From Zelopaecilomyces penicillatus (taxonomy: Eukaryota > Ascomycota > Sordariomycetes > Hypocreales > Pseudodiploosporaceae): 64,000 bases of DNA. This document shows positions 23,002-34,689 of the stretch, piece after piece (positions within the stretch are counted from its first letter, which is position 1; each line of letters starts with the position of its first letter). The translations under genes and the position numbers were made by a program. The notes under the pieces were generated by a model. That model ran no database searches and was not told the origin of the DNA. It was given only the letters and a program-made list of their open reading frames with translations. Location: positions 3,174,501-3,238,500 of the forward strand of contig VCCP01000006.1 of the NCBI GenBank assembly GCA_005765155.1. The letters are read 5' to 3'.

Positions 23002-25266
23002 TGGAGGACTCTTGGTTAAGATACCTGGTAGTATAAGATGATGCCAAGTTGGCGAATTTGGAGAGGGCTTGGATATGCTACTAGTGGTGAAATATGTTGC
23101 TTGCTGGGAGGACTTGTTGCCGATATTATTGAGGCAATGGGGCAGTCAATTGTACCAAAAGGGCCTACATCTTGAAAAGAAGGAAAGATTCAGTAATGAA
23201 GTCCAAAATAATCATCAATAATGGCTATTAATGAAAACTTATCATCGATCGTCATCTGCAGTCATATTCTGCCCCGCTAAAATCGGCCAGATTGGAAGGC
23301 GCCCCGGTCTGCTGTCACTCGCTCCTTCATTTACATGCTGGCTCGTCAAACACACAGAATCCAGTGCCCTCGCCATAAAAAATTAAGAATCAAACAGAGA
23401 ATTTACAGCTTCTTCATCATCACGACCCTCCATCTACGCGCTCATATAAAAAATAAGTCTGAAACTTCCCACGATTCTGACGTTTGCCGCGCTGACTGGA
23501 TCTGCACATGGTTGAATAAACTCCGCTGAGAAGCAAAGTATACGACGCTGCGAAGACAGTTGCAATTTTCAACCCTCGTCCGTCCACATCGCATGCTTGA
23601 GGAAGCGACAACACCGTTTCTCCGAGCTTTTTTCCCGGTTCGGCCGACTTGCGGCATCCTTTCGGCGCCCATCATGTGATGTTCCATCAAGCAGTGCGCA
23701 GACGCACATCAGAGAGGAGGAGCTGCCCATGGCCAGGCAAGCCAAGATGGCTAAATGACTTGACTGGTGCCACGACCGCCCTAAGCGCAGGGTGATTCAT
23801 TCTCGCCAACGTCTATTTAAATGCACTGATTGATCACTTGCAGCCATCTTCGGACATACCACTAGACAGTCGGTCTTGTGAACAAAAACCGTCTTTTTCC
23901 GTCCGTCCAGTCATCAGCTTCTCCCCCTCCCCCGTTCAGCAAAGAAGCTTAAAACCTGCCCGTTCCGTCGAAACCCTCTCGACTCCCCATTTATTAGCCC
24001 CGATCCACTGGGGAGAGAAGGGGGAGACCTGGCTGGTTCGGAGGATGCATCATGCAGGTCGGTTTGCTTGGCGATAGTTGCCAGTTGGCGAGAGGCACCA
24101 ACCAGTGGCTAAAGCCCCAACATCACCCCGCTTCCATGGCTTGCATGTTGGACAAAGAATTGTTCAGGGGCGGGAGATGAGAACTAGCATCACAGTGGCG
24201 CGTCGATCAACGGCCGGCAACCAGCAACCCGAAAGATCAAACTGGTTTGAGTATGTGTAGGTGTATACAAGGCGGCACGGATGTAGCTGGCTTGAGCATG
24301 GATTATCACACCCAAAGGGGAAATACTCTGCATGAAGCAAATCAATGCTCCGAGCTCGTGTTGTATGTTCGGACTACAATGTCATGAGCTTCCCCACACG
24401 AACCCGCCATTCAGCCAGGCCAAACACGTTACATCGAACAAGGCCATTGCTTCTTGTGCATCTTAACTCCCCGCGAGCTGGGCCAGCAAGCAACTTGCCA
24501 TGACTTTTCGTGCCCGCCTCACTTGAACTGCCGAGTGGCTTGTCTGAAGTCTCCCTTTTTCAACAGTAGTCTTCATTCCCACGGCATGTCTTACTTGGAT
24601 TTGCACACTGCATTTCAGCTCAAGCTCAAAGGACCAGGCTAATTCGACTTCCGAACCCCGCCAACCACTCGGATGGCTGTTTAAAAAAGGCCGCCACTTT
24701 TAGTTTCTGGTCTCCCTTTGACCTGCATTGCCCTGATCCTAAAATGCAACAACAACATCAACAAGCAGCCCGAGCTACCTGGGATTTCCCCTCATCTCAT
24801 CTACACGTGGAATGGGGTACTCCCATAGAGTCGTATAGTTTTTTTTGGCTCCTGAAAAAGGGCCGGATCAGTCTGCTTCCTCTGGCGCCACCACCAGGAT
24901 GGAAGGTCACATTTGGAGATTGGAGAAGCCCGGCCTGTGACCACACCAGCCGAGGGCTGCATTGTTCGCACATCCAACCTCCATAGCTATCGCCTTTTGA
25001 AATGAAGTCTAAAGAAATGCTTTCGTTGGCCTAATGCAGGGCACGAGGGCAGCTGCTTGGCGTCCCGGCGGAGGGGGTCTGACCACCAAAGCAGGTCTTA
25101 CTCGCAAGCTATGCGTTGGGGGGGGCAGCTTTATGATAAGTATGGGGTCTAGTGACGCCTCCCTGAAAGTGGGTGAGTTCGTCCTGGCGCAGCATATATA
25201 AAGTCGCGCGACTGGAAAGTTGTGCTCTTCATTACTTTGCATTTAGCTACATTGTATATATTTGCG
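23002..25266. other. Intergenic region, no gene seen
   Basis: 2.3 kb between the single-module Cys-rich gene and the endoglycosidase gene. Open frames of up to 80 codons have no recognisable signature. The right end holds the endoglycosidase promoter. Confidence 0.55.
25195..25202 (+). promoter_or_regulatory. Probable TATA box of the GH18 endoglycosidase gene
   Basis: TATATAAA about 65-70 bp before the start codon at 25267, a clear match with core-promoter spacing. Confidence 0.55.
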
Positions 25267-26343
25267 ATGAAGTCATTTCTATCATTATTGCTCACGTCTG
25301 CGTTGGCGGCGCTGTCGCTTGCTGGCCCCGTCAAAAATGTTCGGGCACCAACGGATCTCCCCCGGCTCATCCTCTATTACCAGACAACTCACAACTCGAG
25401 AGGCGAACCCATTTCTATGCTGCCTCTCGTCACGGAGAAAAATATCGCTCTCACTCATATGATAGTATGCTCTCTACACATCAACCGAGGCGGTGTTATC
25501 CACCTCAACGACTATCCGCCCAGCAATCCTCGTTTCTACACTCTTTGGAACGAGACAGTGGTGTTAAGAAACTCTGGCGTTAAGATCATGGGTATGGTCG
25601 GGGGTGCGGCGCCGGGATCATTTGACAAAACGACTCTCGATGGTGATCAGGCGACTTTTGACTACTACTACGGACAGCTACGGGATACCATCCTAGAATA
25701 CGATTTGGATGGCATGGATCTCGACGTCGAGCAGGCTATGAGCCAGGCCGGTATTGAAAGGCTCGTGGCTAGCTTGTACGCGGATTTCGGCCAAAACTTC
25801 ATCATCACTCTGGCCCCTGTCGCCTCTGCTATGAGAAACGGAGCCAACCTCAGCGGTTTCAACTACAAGACTCTGGAAGCAAAGCACGGCGGCAGCATCG
25901 ATTTCTACAACGCGCAGTTCTACAGTGGCTTCGGCACCATGCGGACGCCCTCGGATTTCCAGCGAATCGTCTCAGCTGGCTGGGATCCCGCCGACATCGT
26001 AGCCGGCCAGCTCACATCGCCATCCAATGGCAACGGTTACACGCCCTACGACCAGCTCAACTCTACTATCACCTCGCTCCGGGATACGTACGGCCAGATT
26101 GGCGGAGTCATGGGCTGGGAGTACTTCAACAGCCTGCCCGGCAATGAGCAGAAGCCGTGGGAGTGGGCTCAGATCATGACGAAGATTCTCCGTCCCAATC
26201 GCGTGCCTGACCTGCGGGTCACCGTAGAAGATGCGGTCAAGCTGCGGAAGGCGTATGTGGATAGCACCATGGCGGGAGGACAGTTTAGGGCTATGGGGGA
26301 TATCAAGCCGAATGTTGATTATGATGCCATGGTTCATGTCTAA
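25267..26343 (+). CDS. Secreted endo-beta-N-acetylglucosaminidase, GH18 (Endo T-like)
   Basis: Single exon, 358 residues, starting at the ATG of MKSFLSLLL, a typical signal peptide. GH18 TIM-barrel enzyme with the catalytic DxxDxDxE signature at residues 148-155 (DGMDLDVE). The sequence strongly resembles Trichoderma reesei Endo T (recalled family knowledge): TDLPRLILYYQTTH, LPLVTEKNIALTHMIVCS, GMVGGAAPGSF, TLAPVASAM, FYNAQFYSGFG and GGVMGWEYFNSLPG. Endo T cleaves the chitobiose core of high-mannose N-glycans rather than chitin, so this is probably an extracellular protein deglycosidase, not a chitinase. Compared with Endo T, about 60 residues rich in charged amino acids extend past the barrel; in Endo T a C-terminal propeptide is removed. 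The neighbouring secreted protease and Cys-rich genes suggest shared use outside the cell. Confidence 0.93.
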   Translation: MKSFLSLLLTSALAALSLAGPVKNVRAPTDLPRLILYYQTTHNSRGEPISMLPLVTEKNIALTHMIVCSLHINRGGVIHLNDYPPSNPRFYTLWNETVVLRNSGVKIMGMVGGAAPGSFDKTTLDGDQATFDYYYGQLRDTILEYDLDGMDLDVEQAMSQAGIERLVASLYADFGQNFIITLAPVASAMRNGANLSGFNYKTLEAKHGGSIDFYNAQFYSGFGTMRTPSDFQRIVSAGWDPADIVAGQLTSPSNGNGYTPYDQLNSTITSLRDTYGQIGGVMGWEYFNSLPGNEQKPWEWAQIMTKILRPNRVPDLRVTVEDAVKLRKAYVDSTMAGGQFRAMGDIKPNVDYDAMVHV

Positions 26344-26706
26344 GTTATGTCAGTGTGTATAAGGCTGTGTTGATGTATATACTTGAGTTTTTCACTTGTG
26401 AGATAGTTGGCATATTTATTGTAAATATTCACTCTGTTTGGATACAAGAGGGAAGTGGTTCATATAAAGAGGTTGAACGATTCTCAAAATTTTCTTCATT
26501 GCGAACGTACTCGTACTGTGATGTTGGTGCCTGATACACTGCTCCAAGCCACTCACGGCATCTAGTACTTTCCAGGTCACGCTTCTTGTTGTCTGCTCAG
26601 AAATGAAAAACGCAATGCAATGTACATCCAACGCCAACATTTCAATGTAACAAGTTGATTTTTTTTAGTTTCTCACCAACACCACCTTGATACTTTCAAT
26701 CTCAGC
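26344..26706. other. Short intergenic region
   Basis: The 3' flank of the endoglycosidase gene and the promoter of the kinase gene. Nothing further recognised. Confidence 0.5.
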
Positions 26707-28179
26707 ATGGCATCACTACCAGCTCCCAGGAACCTGCCAAGTAGCCGATGGACATCTCTAGAAGGCTGGGACTACAACGGCATGAAACAACGCCTTCAAT
26801 TAGCCCTCACCACAATCGACAAACCCGCACTTACCAGCCATGCCGAACTTATCAAGGGTCAGAAAATGCGAATGAGCCAGCCCTTTTCTGCTGGCCAGTA
26901 CTGGATCTGCTTCGAAATAATCGCCGAGGACGAGACTCTTATGATTGCTCGAGTGCGGCTGCCCCGCCACCCTGACGTTCCAGTCACAGTCAGTGAGGAG
27001 GATGAAGTGTACGCAATAGATTGTGAAGTTACTACGATGGAGTATGTGAGGCAGAAGATGCCTTCTATTCCCGTTCCTCGGGTGTATGCATATGAGAGGA
27101 TGGGGTCGCGACTTGCAAAGGAGGCGGGTGCAACGGGTGGGTATATGCTTTTGGAAGGGTTTAATGGGAATACGCTGCAAGATGTCGAGTTTGACATTTG
27201 CAGTTTATCGGTATGTGAACATTTGTCGTTGGATTTAAGCTTCCTTTTGCATATCAAGTTGTTCTCCGTTTTGATTCGTGAACCTATCCGCTTTGGGTGG
27301 TTGTGTATGGAAACAGGAGTTGCTAAACAGGTATTTGCTTAGGAGTCAATCCAGGAGCACATTGTAACACAATGGACCAAGGTGCAAACTGAGCTAGCCA
27401 CCCTATCATACCCCCAAATCGGCTCCATCTCAGAGATTTCAGAGATCTCAGGGGAACCCGTTATTGGCAAATTAGCTGCTGCTTTTTCAACAGGGGAACT
27501 AAGCTCTCCAGGACCATTCTCCACTGCCGTCGCATACTTCACCTCCGTTGCCGACGCAGCAATCGTCCGCTTCCAGCCGGCATCTAATACATCCAACACC
27601 TCCATCCCATTCGCCTCCATTGGCGCATTCATCTTTCACGATATTATACAAACCACCACCCTCTTCCAAAACACCCATAGCAACGAATCCATCTTCCCCC
27701 TCAACCACATGGACCTCGGCACACAAAACATCCTCATCGACGAGGCATTCAACTTCCTCGCCATCATCGACTGGGAGTTTGCGCAAACTGCACCCTGGCA
27801 GGTCAATCGCTACCCGATGCCCTTTCCGCTGACGAGTTCGGATATTGACGATATTCTCAAAGACCCTGAGCACATAGCGTATAGGAATGTGTCGCGCCAA
27901 GAGAGAACTCGGAAGTTGTATAAGCGCAAGTTTGAAGAGGCAGAGCAAGCGGTCGAAGAGAAAAAGGGGCAAGGACAAGGACGTTTGGGATCTTTTGCTG
28001 AGACGTTGGATGGCCCGGCATCTAGGATATATGCGTGTTTTACGAATTTGGGTAGGATGGAAGTTGCGGATGAGGGTCTTGTGGGTGAGATGGTGCGACT
28101 TGCCTTTGGATTTGATGCTGCGGAGACTGAGGGCTATATTCGGGATGTGGAGGTTAAAATCAGGAAACAACTGGTCTGA
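26707..28179 (+). CDS. Aminoglycoside phosphotransferase (APH) family kinase
   Basis: Protein-kinase-like fold of the APH/choline-kinase group, very common in filamentous fungi, mostly with unknown small-molecule substrates. Exons are 26707-27210 and 27343-28179, giving 446 residues. The 132-bp intron uses the acceptor GCTTAG at 27341-27342; two nearer AG acceptors would give early stops. Visible are the FEI and MIARVRLP nucleotide-binding strand, E-x-x-TMEYV, a PVPRVYAYE hinge, the catalytic loop NHMDLGTQN (HxDxxxxN) and the Mg-binding IIDWEFA. Both catalytic motifs are intact. Antibiotic resistance is not implied by the family name in fungi. Confidence 0.88.
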
Positions 28180-28874
28180 GATGATAGCATTTGATGGACT
28201 TGTTGGATGACTTTGCTTTAGACACTACCGAGAATGTCCAACTCGGTATTTTAGCATTCTTTTTCTCTTAAACAAGAGCTCAAACTATGATCCCATGTAC
28301 AAATAATAACATATGTTACCAAAATTGGCAATGGCTCCAACTTTAGATTGAGTTACTCATACAGATGTTTTATGAGTTGCTTTCTCAGTGACTTGAAGCC
28401 AATCAGTCATAGAGAAATCTTCACGTGGCAAACACTTTGGGGAGGCCAAGTTAGCATAATGTTGTCAATGTTTTTTTTTTTTTTTTGGTGCTTTAACCTT
28501 ATACCTCATTATTCGTATTTTTATCGTTCACTAGCGTATCCTTAAGGGGATTTAATATACCAAGACCAAGGGTGCCCTGGTATGAGTACATATGAGCCAT
28601 TTCTAATAGCCACCTTACCAACCAATATTACAGGCCTCACACAAACAAGGGTACATCATTTTGGCATAAGTCATGTCTATTTTCATGTCTATGTAATAAA
28701 TAATCACCCTGTTCATCTCGGGTATAGTATAGTATAGTGACATGGGAAATTATCAGTGCAACTCCATCGTCACATCTGTAATCGGCATCCTAAATGCCTC
28801 CCAGTCTGCAGCCAAATTTGCATCAAGTTTCATCTTTTTTTTTCGTTCATTTCATCTCTTTTTACTTATTAAAC
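28180..28874. other. Intergenic region between converging genes
   Basis: The 3' flanks of the APH kinase and the aldo/keto reductase. It contains a 16-T run at 28471-28486. No gene seen. Confidence 0.55.
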
Positions 28875-30089
28875 TCACTTGAGGAGAACCTTGGTGCCAG
28901 CGGCCTGCTCATCAGGAAGATTGAACAGGTTGATATCCCACTTAGGAGAGTCTACATCATCCATCCCAGTCAGTATTTGAACCACAGATCACAATAATAG
29001 AAGTTCTTAAGTGTAAAGGGCACAGAAACTTACAGTTAATAGGAAGATTGTATCGTCGAGGGTTCTCGCCAATCTTGTTAACAGCCGCAATAGCCTCCTC
29101 ATCAAGCTCAACCTCGTTAAAGTTCTCCTGGATGCGCTCAGGTTTGATGGACTTGGGAATGACGGTATGTCCACCAATCTGGGACCAGGCGAGGATGACC
29201 TGGGCAGCGGTCACGGTCTTGCCCTGCTTCTGGGAGAGCTTCTCGGCGATGGCCTTGATCTCGGGGGAGTTGACGAGCAGGGGCGCGCCGACGTCGTTGT
29301 TGCCAAAGGCGGAGTAGGCGGTGATGACGATGTGCTTCTTGGCACAGTACTCGATCAAAGGCAGGTTAGGGAGTAGAGGGTGGCGCTCGATCTGGTTGAC
29401 GGCGGGGACAACGCCAGTCTCCTCGATGATGGCCTCGATCTAGTGTGAGGGGGGTCATGAGTTAGCCACTTGTGTTGTGGAGGCTTGGGGATGGATGGTT
29501 GCTGATATGGACTTACATGGTCAATGTTAAAGTTGGAAACACCGACGGAGCGGACCTTGGACTTGGGCAGGGCAATCATGGCCTTCCAGGTGTCTGTGAT
29601 GGTGATGGTGGGTGAAAGTCCCATCTCGTTGTCGTTCTTCTTGGGGAAAAGGTTGTCACTAGGGGTGAAAGCAACAGGCCAGTGGATGAGGTAGAGCTGC
29701 AAAAGTAAATTTGTTAGCAAATTGACTGTAAGCGTGCGTATGTATGAATTGACGGTGCGTACATCGAGGTAGTCGAGCCCAAGTTCAGCCAGAGTCTCAT
29801 CGAGAGCAGGCTCAACATCCTTGGGATCGTGCTTGTTGTTCCACAGCTTTGAGGTGATGAAGATATCCTCACGCTTCAGGCCAGGGATCTCAGCCAGAGA
29901 TCGCTTGATAGCCTTGCCAATCTCGACCTGGTTGCGATAGACCTTGGCCAGGTCCAGGTGGCGGTAACCGATTCGGAGAGCCTCGAAGATGCCGGCCTCG
30001 GCCTCACCCTCCTTTGCTTGCCATGTGCCGTAGCCAATTCCAGGCAGCTTGTAGCCGGTGTTGAGAACGGGAGCCTTGCCGCTAGACAT
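28875..30089 (-). CDS. Aldo/keto reductase, glycerol-dehydrogenase-like
   Basis: NADPH-dependent TIM-barrel oxidoreductase that interconverts carbonyls and alcohols in the cytosol. Exons are 30089-29763, 29696-29517, 29439-29034 and 28951-28875, giving 329 residues. Three introns of 66, 77 and 82 bp all keep the frame; the last junction gives NYSPKWDINLF. The catalytic tetrad is complete: Asp46 and Tyr51 in HLDLAKVY, Lys81 in TSKLW and His114 in LYLIHWP. IPKS and RIQEN near the C-terminus form the NADP-binding region. It resembles the Gcy1/glycerol dehydrogenase group; the exact substrate is not settled by sequence alone. Intron 1 is 66 bp and free of in-frame stops, so retention would add 22 residues before the catalytic His. 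Confidence 0.93.
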
Positions 30090-33000
30090 GTTGGCGGTGA
30101 TTTTTATTTTGGTGGAGACGGTGGTGGTGCTGGAAGGGAGAGATTTGTCCGGTCGTTGATGAAGTAGAGCAATGGAATAGAGGCGGCCACAATTATCGAG
30201 GACGGCCCATCCTCTTTATCTACGTTTGAGCTTCCCCCTCCTACACCCCCTACCCCCTAGCATTGACGCTAATGATGATGAATCGTCCAGGTTCAAACGC
30301 AATGTCGTGAACCCTGATGCCATTACTCGGCGTTGGTTTCCGCCGTCTGTTTCCGTAACCGGAAGCATAACGATAGGAGGAGCGGAGATGCCTCATTCGT
30401 CCGATGTGTGTGCCAATCTATTGTAAGTACCTTTGGTACATTGCCAATTGTAGGTACCTTAAAAACTCACCAAATGTCCATTAGAAATCAATTCAAACGC
30501 TTCTGCAGGCCCGGCGTGGAGGCTTCTCTTGCCGCCTTTCACGCCCCCCTCGAGGTACCGCTACAGGCCGTGACTCACGCCGTTGGATGATACATGCAGG
30601 CAGGGCCTGTCTGTAGGGCTTTGTGCTACAAAGACACCCTCGCATATCAAGCGCATGCTGTATGTGTGGCTTTTGTCTTGCTTTAGAATGGCCCCGCCGG
30701 AAAATAAAAATGGAGGTGAAGGAAAAATAAATCCATGTCGAGCAACGACGGTGGCATATTACGTAGTTGTGGTGGGGTTTACAGCGTTAAAGCCGTGGGC
30801 TAGAAGGTAGTGGGGTGGGATAGCTAGCCCTGGAGTGGTTAGTGGGATGGTGGGATGGTTAGTGGGGGTTTTAGCGAGTACAGGGGCTGGTCAGGGTGCA
30901 CTACAGGCATCGGCCTGCTGTAAAGGATCGCGCCATTGCATGTCGGGTCTCCATCCAATTGACTGCAGTTGTTTTTCATCATCTTCTCAAGCTATCGCTG
31001 ACATCTTAGCATCTTGAGAGTTGCATAACGCTTTGCGCCTCCGTAATACGGTAGTCTCAGCAAAATGTGCTGCTATTAGTGCTTGCAACTGCCGAAGGCC
31101 GTGGCTTTCACAGACACAGCAATAGTCTCTATCTTAGGTGGCCCAATGTCTTGAAGGAGTCAGTCTGCAACGTTGGATTTTGGCGTCAACGAGTCAAGAC
31201 AGGCAGTGTCACGTTTAACCCATCTCCAATCAATCTTTGTACAATCCTAAGAAACACTCAGTTCTGCTTCCACCTACGGATACGGACCAATTGTCTCGTC
31301 TCTGCATCCCGGAACAAAAAAATTTAATTAATTGCCACTCAATGCTGTCCCCCCTTGTCGCTGCTATACACGCATGATGCACATGCGCCTCCCTCATCAA
31401 GGCAAACCTACATACAGACACACGAAACGAGTTCCACGCACCCGGGACGGGCACCACCTTTGCCGTCCCCGTCTCCCCCAATTGCGGTATAGTTGGATAG
31501 ATTGATGCGTCCACCGCTCTGTATTTTCCACCCTTTTCAGCACCTTGTCGTATAAAAATTACTGAAATCGCATAATGGGTATGTAGCCATGGCGCATCTA
31601 GTCTTCTCTGGCAAGTCTCGACGGGCCGACAACAGACTCCACCCTTGTCTAACTGGTTTTTAGAAGCAAACCCACCCTTAAATCGTTACGTAGTAGGTAG
31701 CATCAGATAACAAGATGCTTAGATAATATTCATGCGACAAACAATTGCTTCCAATGAAGTCATCTCCCAGTATCTCTTATTGCTGACGGCGGCTCTCGGA
31801 CGCGCAGCCGAGGCGGAAAAAGTTGCCTTCCGGCAAAACTGAACGGCCTGCCGAACTCATTCAGTGGGGAAAGAACCCCCCCCCCCCCCCCCCGGCTGCC
31901 GGCTCGCTCTTTCCAACCCCACCCTACTCGGCACCTTGATTCCGGATTCTCTCCGAAATAATCAGGGATGACGCAGTTGCTGATCAACTTGATTTTTTAT
32001 CTTCTTCTTCTATTACCTACACATTCACAAGCGCATCCACGCCCAGGGCTTTCTTCATGGGCCGGCACAAAATGACACCAAAGTTTGATTTCAAAGCAAA
32101 CATCAACGATGAAAATTTCGAAAGGGAAGAAGGGGTGATGGAGGAATATAGAAACGATATCGGCGCTGGCCAAAGAGCGGGGTGACGGCGAGACCCCTAA
32201 AAACATCTGGGCTTCCCTTCGACATGCTCGTTGGACAAACGCCACACGGATGTGATTCTGCTCTGAATCACTGCTTCCTTGAAACAGCGAGAGCAAGCCA
32301 GGCAACCTTCCAGCTCCGTGTGCTGATTGTTTAGCAAAGAAGACATACTCCAGTAGAACTGGTCACACCAAGCAGAAGATGTTCACACGGCCTCTTCCTT
32401 TCCCTTTTCCTCTTTCTTAGGAGGGAGCCCAGCATTCGGCCTGTACTTTCCGCGACTCCTGGGCATCTTCTGCAAACATATGAGCACGTGCGTGTGTGAG
32501 TGAGTGCGTGTATCACCACAACATTCACCGCCGCCTGGAATTCCGCCCTCAGCCTCAGAACAAGTTGTTCTACAAAAAAAATGCTTGTTGCCAAACTCAG
32601 GGCGGTGAGGGCAACGCGCACACAACCTTCCCGCGGATGCTACAGTTTCCAGTATCAGAGGATCATGTCTGTCAGTTCCGGCAGTGCAATCTAGCTGTAA
32701 ATCATTACGGCAACGTGATGTGTGCGTGACAAGCGTGCGAGTGCAGCATGTTGCTTCTATTTTTTTGTCCCGGCGTACGAAGCCAGCACGGGGGCAGAGC
32801 CGCAAGGCTCTCTGTTCAACCTCGTCTCGTTAAACCAGCTCCAAGTCTGCTGAGACAACAACCTCTTAGCTGGAGGACTTCGATATCTTTAACAGATGCA
32901 GTGTTGTGCTAGTGCCTGAATCTTTTATCCGGAAACTTAACGAGTGTATCCGTTGATGTTCGTGTTCCGGGAGGAGCAACGATTCACACACGGCAGGCAT

Positions 33001-33198
33001 CAAACTTGCGTATTCCAGGAAAGCCTAAGGAAAGCAAGCATGAACTGCTCTTGGAAATCAGAGAGTTTGGTGCTCAATAAATGGCCGGTGCTGAATATGT
33101 ATAAAACGCAATCCGGCCGATTTTGTTTTGTTGACGACTCACAGTTACCCATTGCTACCATCACAGCCTCCTTCTCCGGATGTCACAGAAGATCAATC
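30090..33198. other. Intergenic region, no gene supported
   Basis: 3.1 kb between the aldo/keto reductase promoter and the single-pass membrane protein gene. The longest frames translate to low-information sequence. An 18-C homopolymer lies at 31876-31893. A frame stays open from 32944 into the next gene, but its first 85 codons look non-coding. Confidence 0.55.
31876..31893. repeat. Poly-C homopolymer
   Basis: Eighteen consecutive C residues in intergenic DNA. The length may be inexact because such tracts are prone to sequencing error. Confidence 0.85.
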
Positions 33199-34167
33199 AT
33201 GCTCATTCCGATACTTCCCGTTGGACATATGACCAAGTCAGTCATTGAGCCAAACAGTCATGTATCTCCTGGCGCCAGACGAAGTTCGCTTCTCGGGCCA
33301 GTGTCGAAGCAACAACTGTTTGCAAGCCAACATGGGGCAGTGCCCATACCGTTGGCTCGCAAAACATTGTTTGGCCGTCATGGCCGACAAGCATTGTTGG
33401 CTCGTCGAAACTCAGACGGCACAGTCGACGGCCAAATCTCCTCAACAACTGCGGTGGGCTTGACAGTTGGGCTCAGCGTCGTGACTGCTGTGCTAGCAGG
33501 TTTGCTGTACCTTTGGTATTGGCACAGGCAAAACAATCGCAGACTTGAGCGAAAACGGGCAAAGAGCCGTCGAGCAGAGAAAAACAAAAAAGAGAAAAAA
33601 CAGCCCGCCCCAGCTGTGGTGCCTATATACTTGAATCAGCATATCAATCACCAGCATCTTGAGGAAAATATTCCTCCACCGCCCCACACTCATACTCACG
33701 GACATACTCATCAGTATCCCGATCACAGCACTACCCGGACTCAGAATCACCAACAGTCTCATGTTCACCGCCAAAAATCTCACAATTCTCAAAACCCTCG
33801 CCGCTGGGACATTCACCCAGGAGACCCCTTCAACTATATGGAACCACCTGTCATCAAACTGCCTCATCGCCGCCCCTCAGCTCCAGTTGTTGAACCTCTT
33901 CCAAGTCCAAAATATGTAAACGAGATGGACGCACCGCAGCTACTAGATGAAAAATTGGAATATCCAATAAGAATGACGCCAGAACATCATCATCATCATC
34001 ATCAACAAATTCGGCATTCTAGGGCAGAGACGGTGGAAACAGCAGCATCAACGGATTCTCGGGAGGAGCGAAGACGCAAGCGCATGGAGCGCAGAAGGCG
34101 GCGACCTTGTATGAGGTCCCCGACTAGGCGCCGACGATATTTCCCAAGGGGGACTCTGATGGTTTAA
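33199..34167 (+). CDS. Single-pass membrane protein with His-rich basic tail
   Basis: About 322 residues if the ATG at 33199 is used; the frame also allows 33229 and an upstream ATG at 32956. One membrane segment lies at about residues 83-108 (STTAVGLTVGLSVVTAVLAG start), flanked by ARRN before and a very basic stretch after (RRLERKRAKSRRAEK). The long tail is disordered and histidine-rich, with HTHTHGHTHQ and a run of six His, then ends in Arg clusters (RRRKRMERRRRR). This suggests a membrane-anchored protein with a cytoplasmic, possibly metal- or acid-binding tail (inference). The minus-strand gene at 34690-35115 has the same plan (RR-x-S, membrane segment, basic tail) and faces it tail to tail. 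No named family recognised. Confidence 0.55.
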   Translation: MLIPILPVGHMTKSVIEPNSHVSPGARRSSLLGPVSKQQLFASQHGAVPIPLARKTLFGRHGRQALLARRNSDGTVDGQISSTTAVGLTVGLSVVTAVLAGLLYLWYWHRQNNRRLERKRAKSRRAEKNKKEKKQPAPAVVPIYLNQHINHQHLEENIPPPPHTHTHGHTHQYPDHSTTRTQNHQQSHVHRQKSHNSQNPRRWDIHPGDPFNYMEPPVIKLPHRRPSAPVVEPLPSPKYVNEMDAPQLLDEKLEYPIRMTPEHHHHHHQQIRHSRAETVETAASTDSREERRRKRMERRRRRPCMRSPTRRRRYFPRGTLMV

Positions 34168-34689
34168 GAAGGATAACCATAGTGGGTAATGGTAATAGAG
34201 TGTGTTTTTGGCTTGTTGTTATTTTGATGAGCTAAATCCGAAATGAGAAAAAGATTTCATGAAAAAAAAAACGGGCATTCTGTGTTCCGTAATACCAAAG
34301 AAACTGCCATGAAGATCGTGAAAGCGTTGCAACCATTTTCCATCCATCCATCCATCCATCAAGTCATGAGTTTTTTTTGGCGTGTGTCCCGTTAAATCCA
34401 GCAAACAAAAAACACCATGTTTCCGAACCGTTGTGTGTCGTGATTACTCTGCGTGCTGCAAAAACGCCAAGAGTAGTAATACATTGGTTCATAGAACTTT
34501 GTACAGAATGAAGAAGGAGAAATTGAAAAAGATAATGAGAAGAAGAAAAAGGTGAAAAAGAGAAAAAGAAAAAAAGTCCTGCGCCCAGTCGCTCGATGCC
34601 ATGAATGTGGTGTTTCTCGCAAGAAGTGATTTCCCCAACCTGTTCTCCTGCCAGCCAAAGCTCCATCAAAAGGTGAAAACCTGGCTGTT
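34168..34689. other. Intergenic region between converging membrane-protein genes
   Basis: The 3' flanks of two converging genes. Contains (CATC)5 at 34341-34360 and A/G-rich runs near 34540-34575. No gene seen. Confidence 0.55.

Noticed and set aside
32944..33198. N-terminal extension of the His-rich membrane protein
   Set aside because: The frame is open but its composition is not protein-like and it starts at a GTG; not used for the call.
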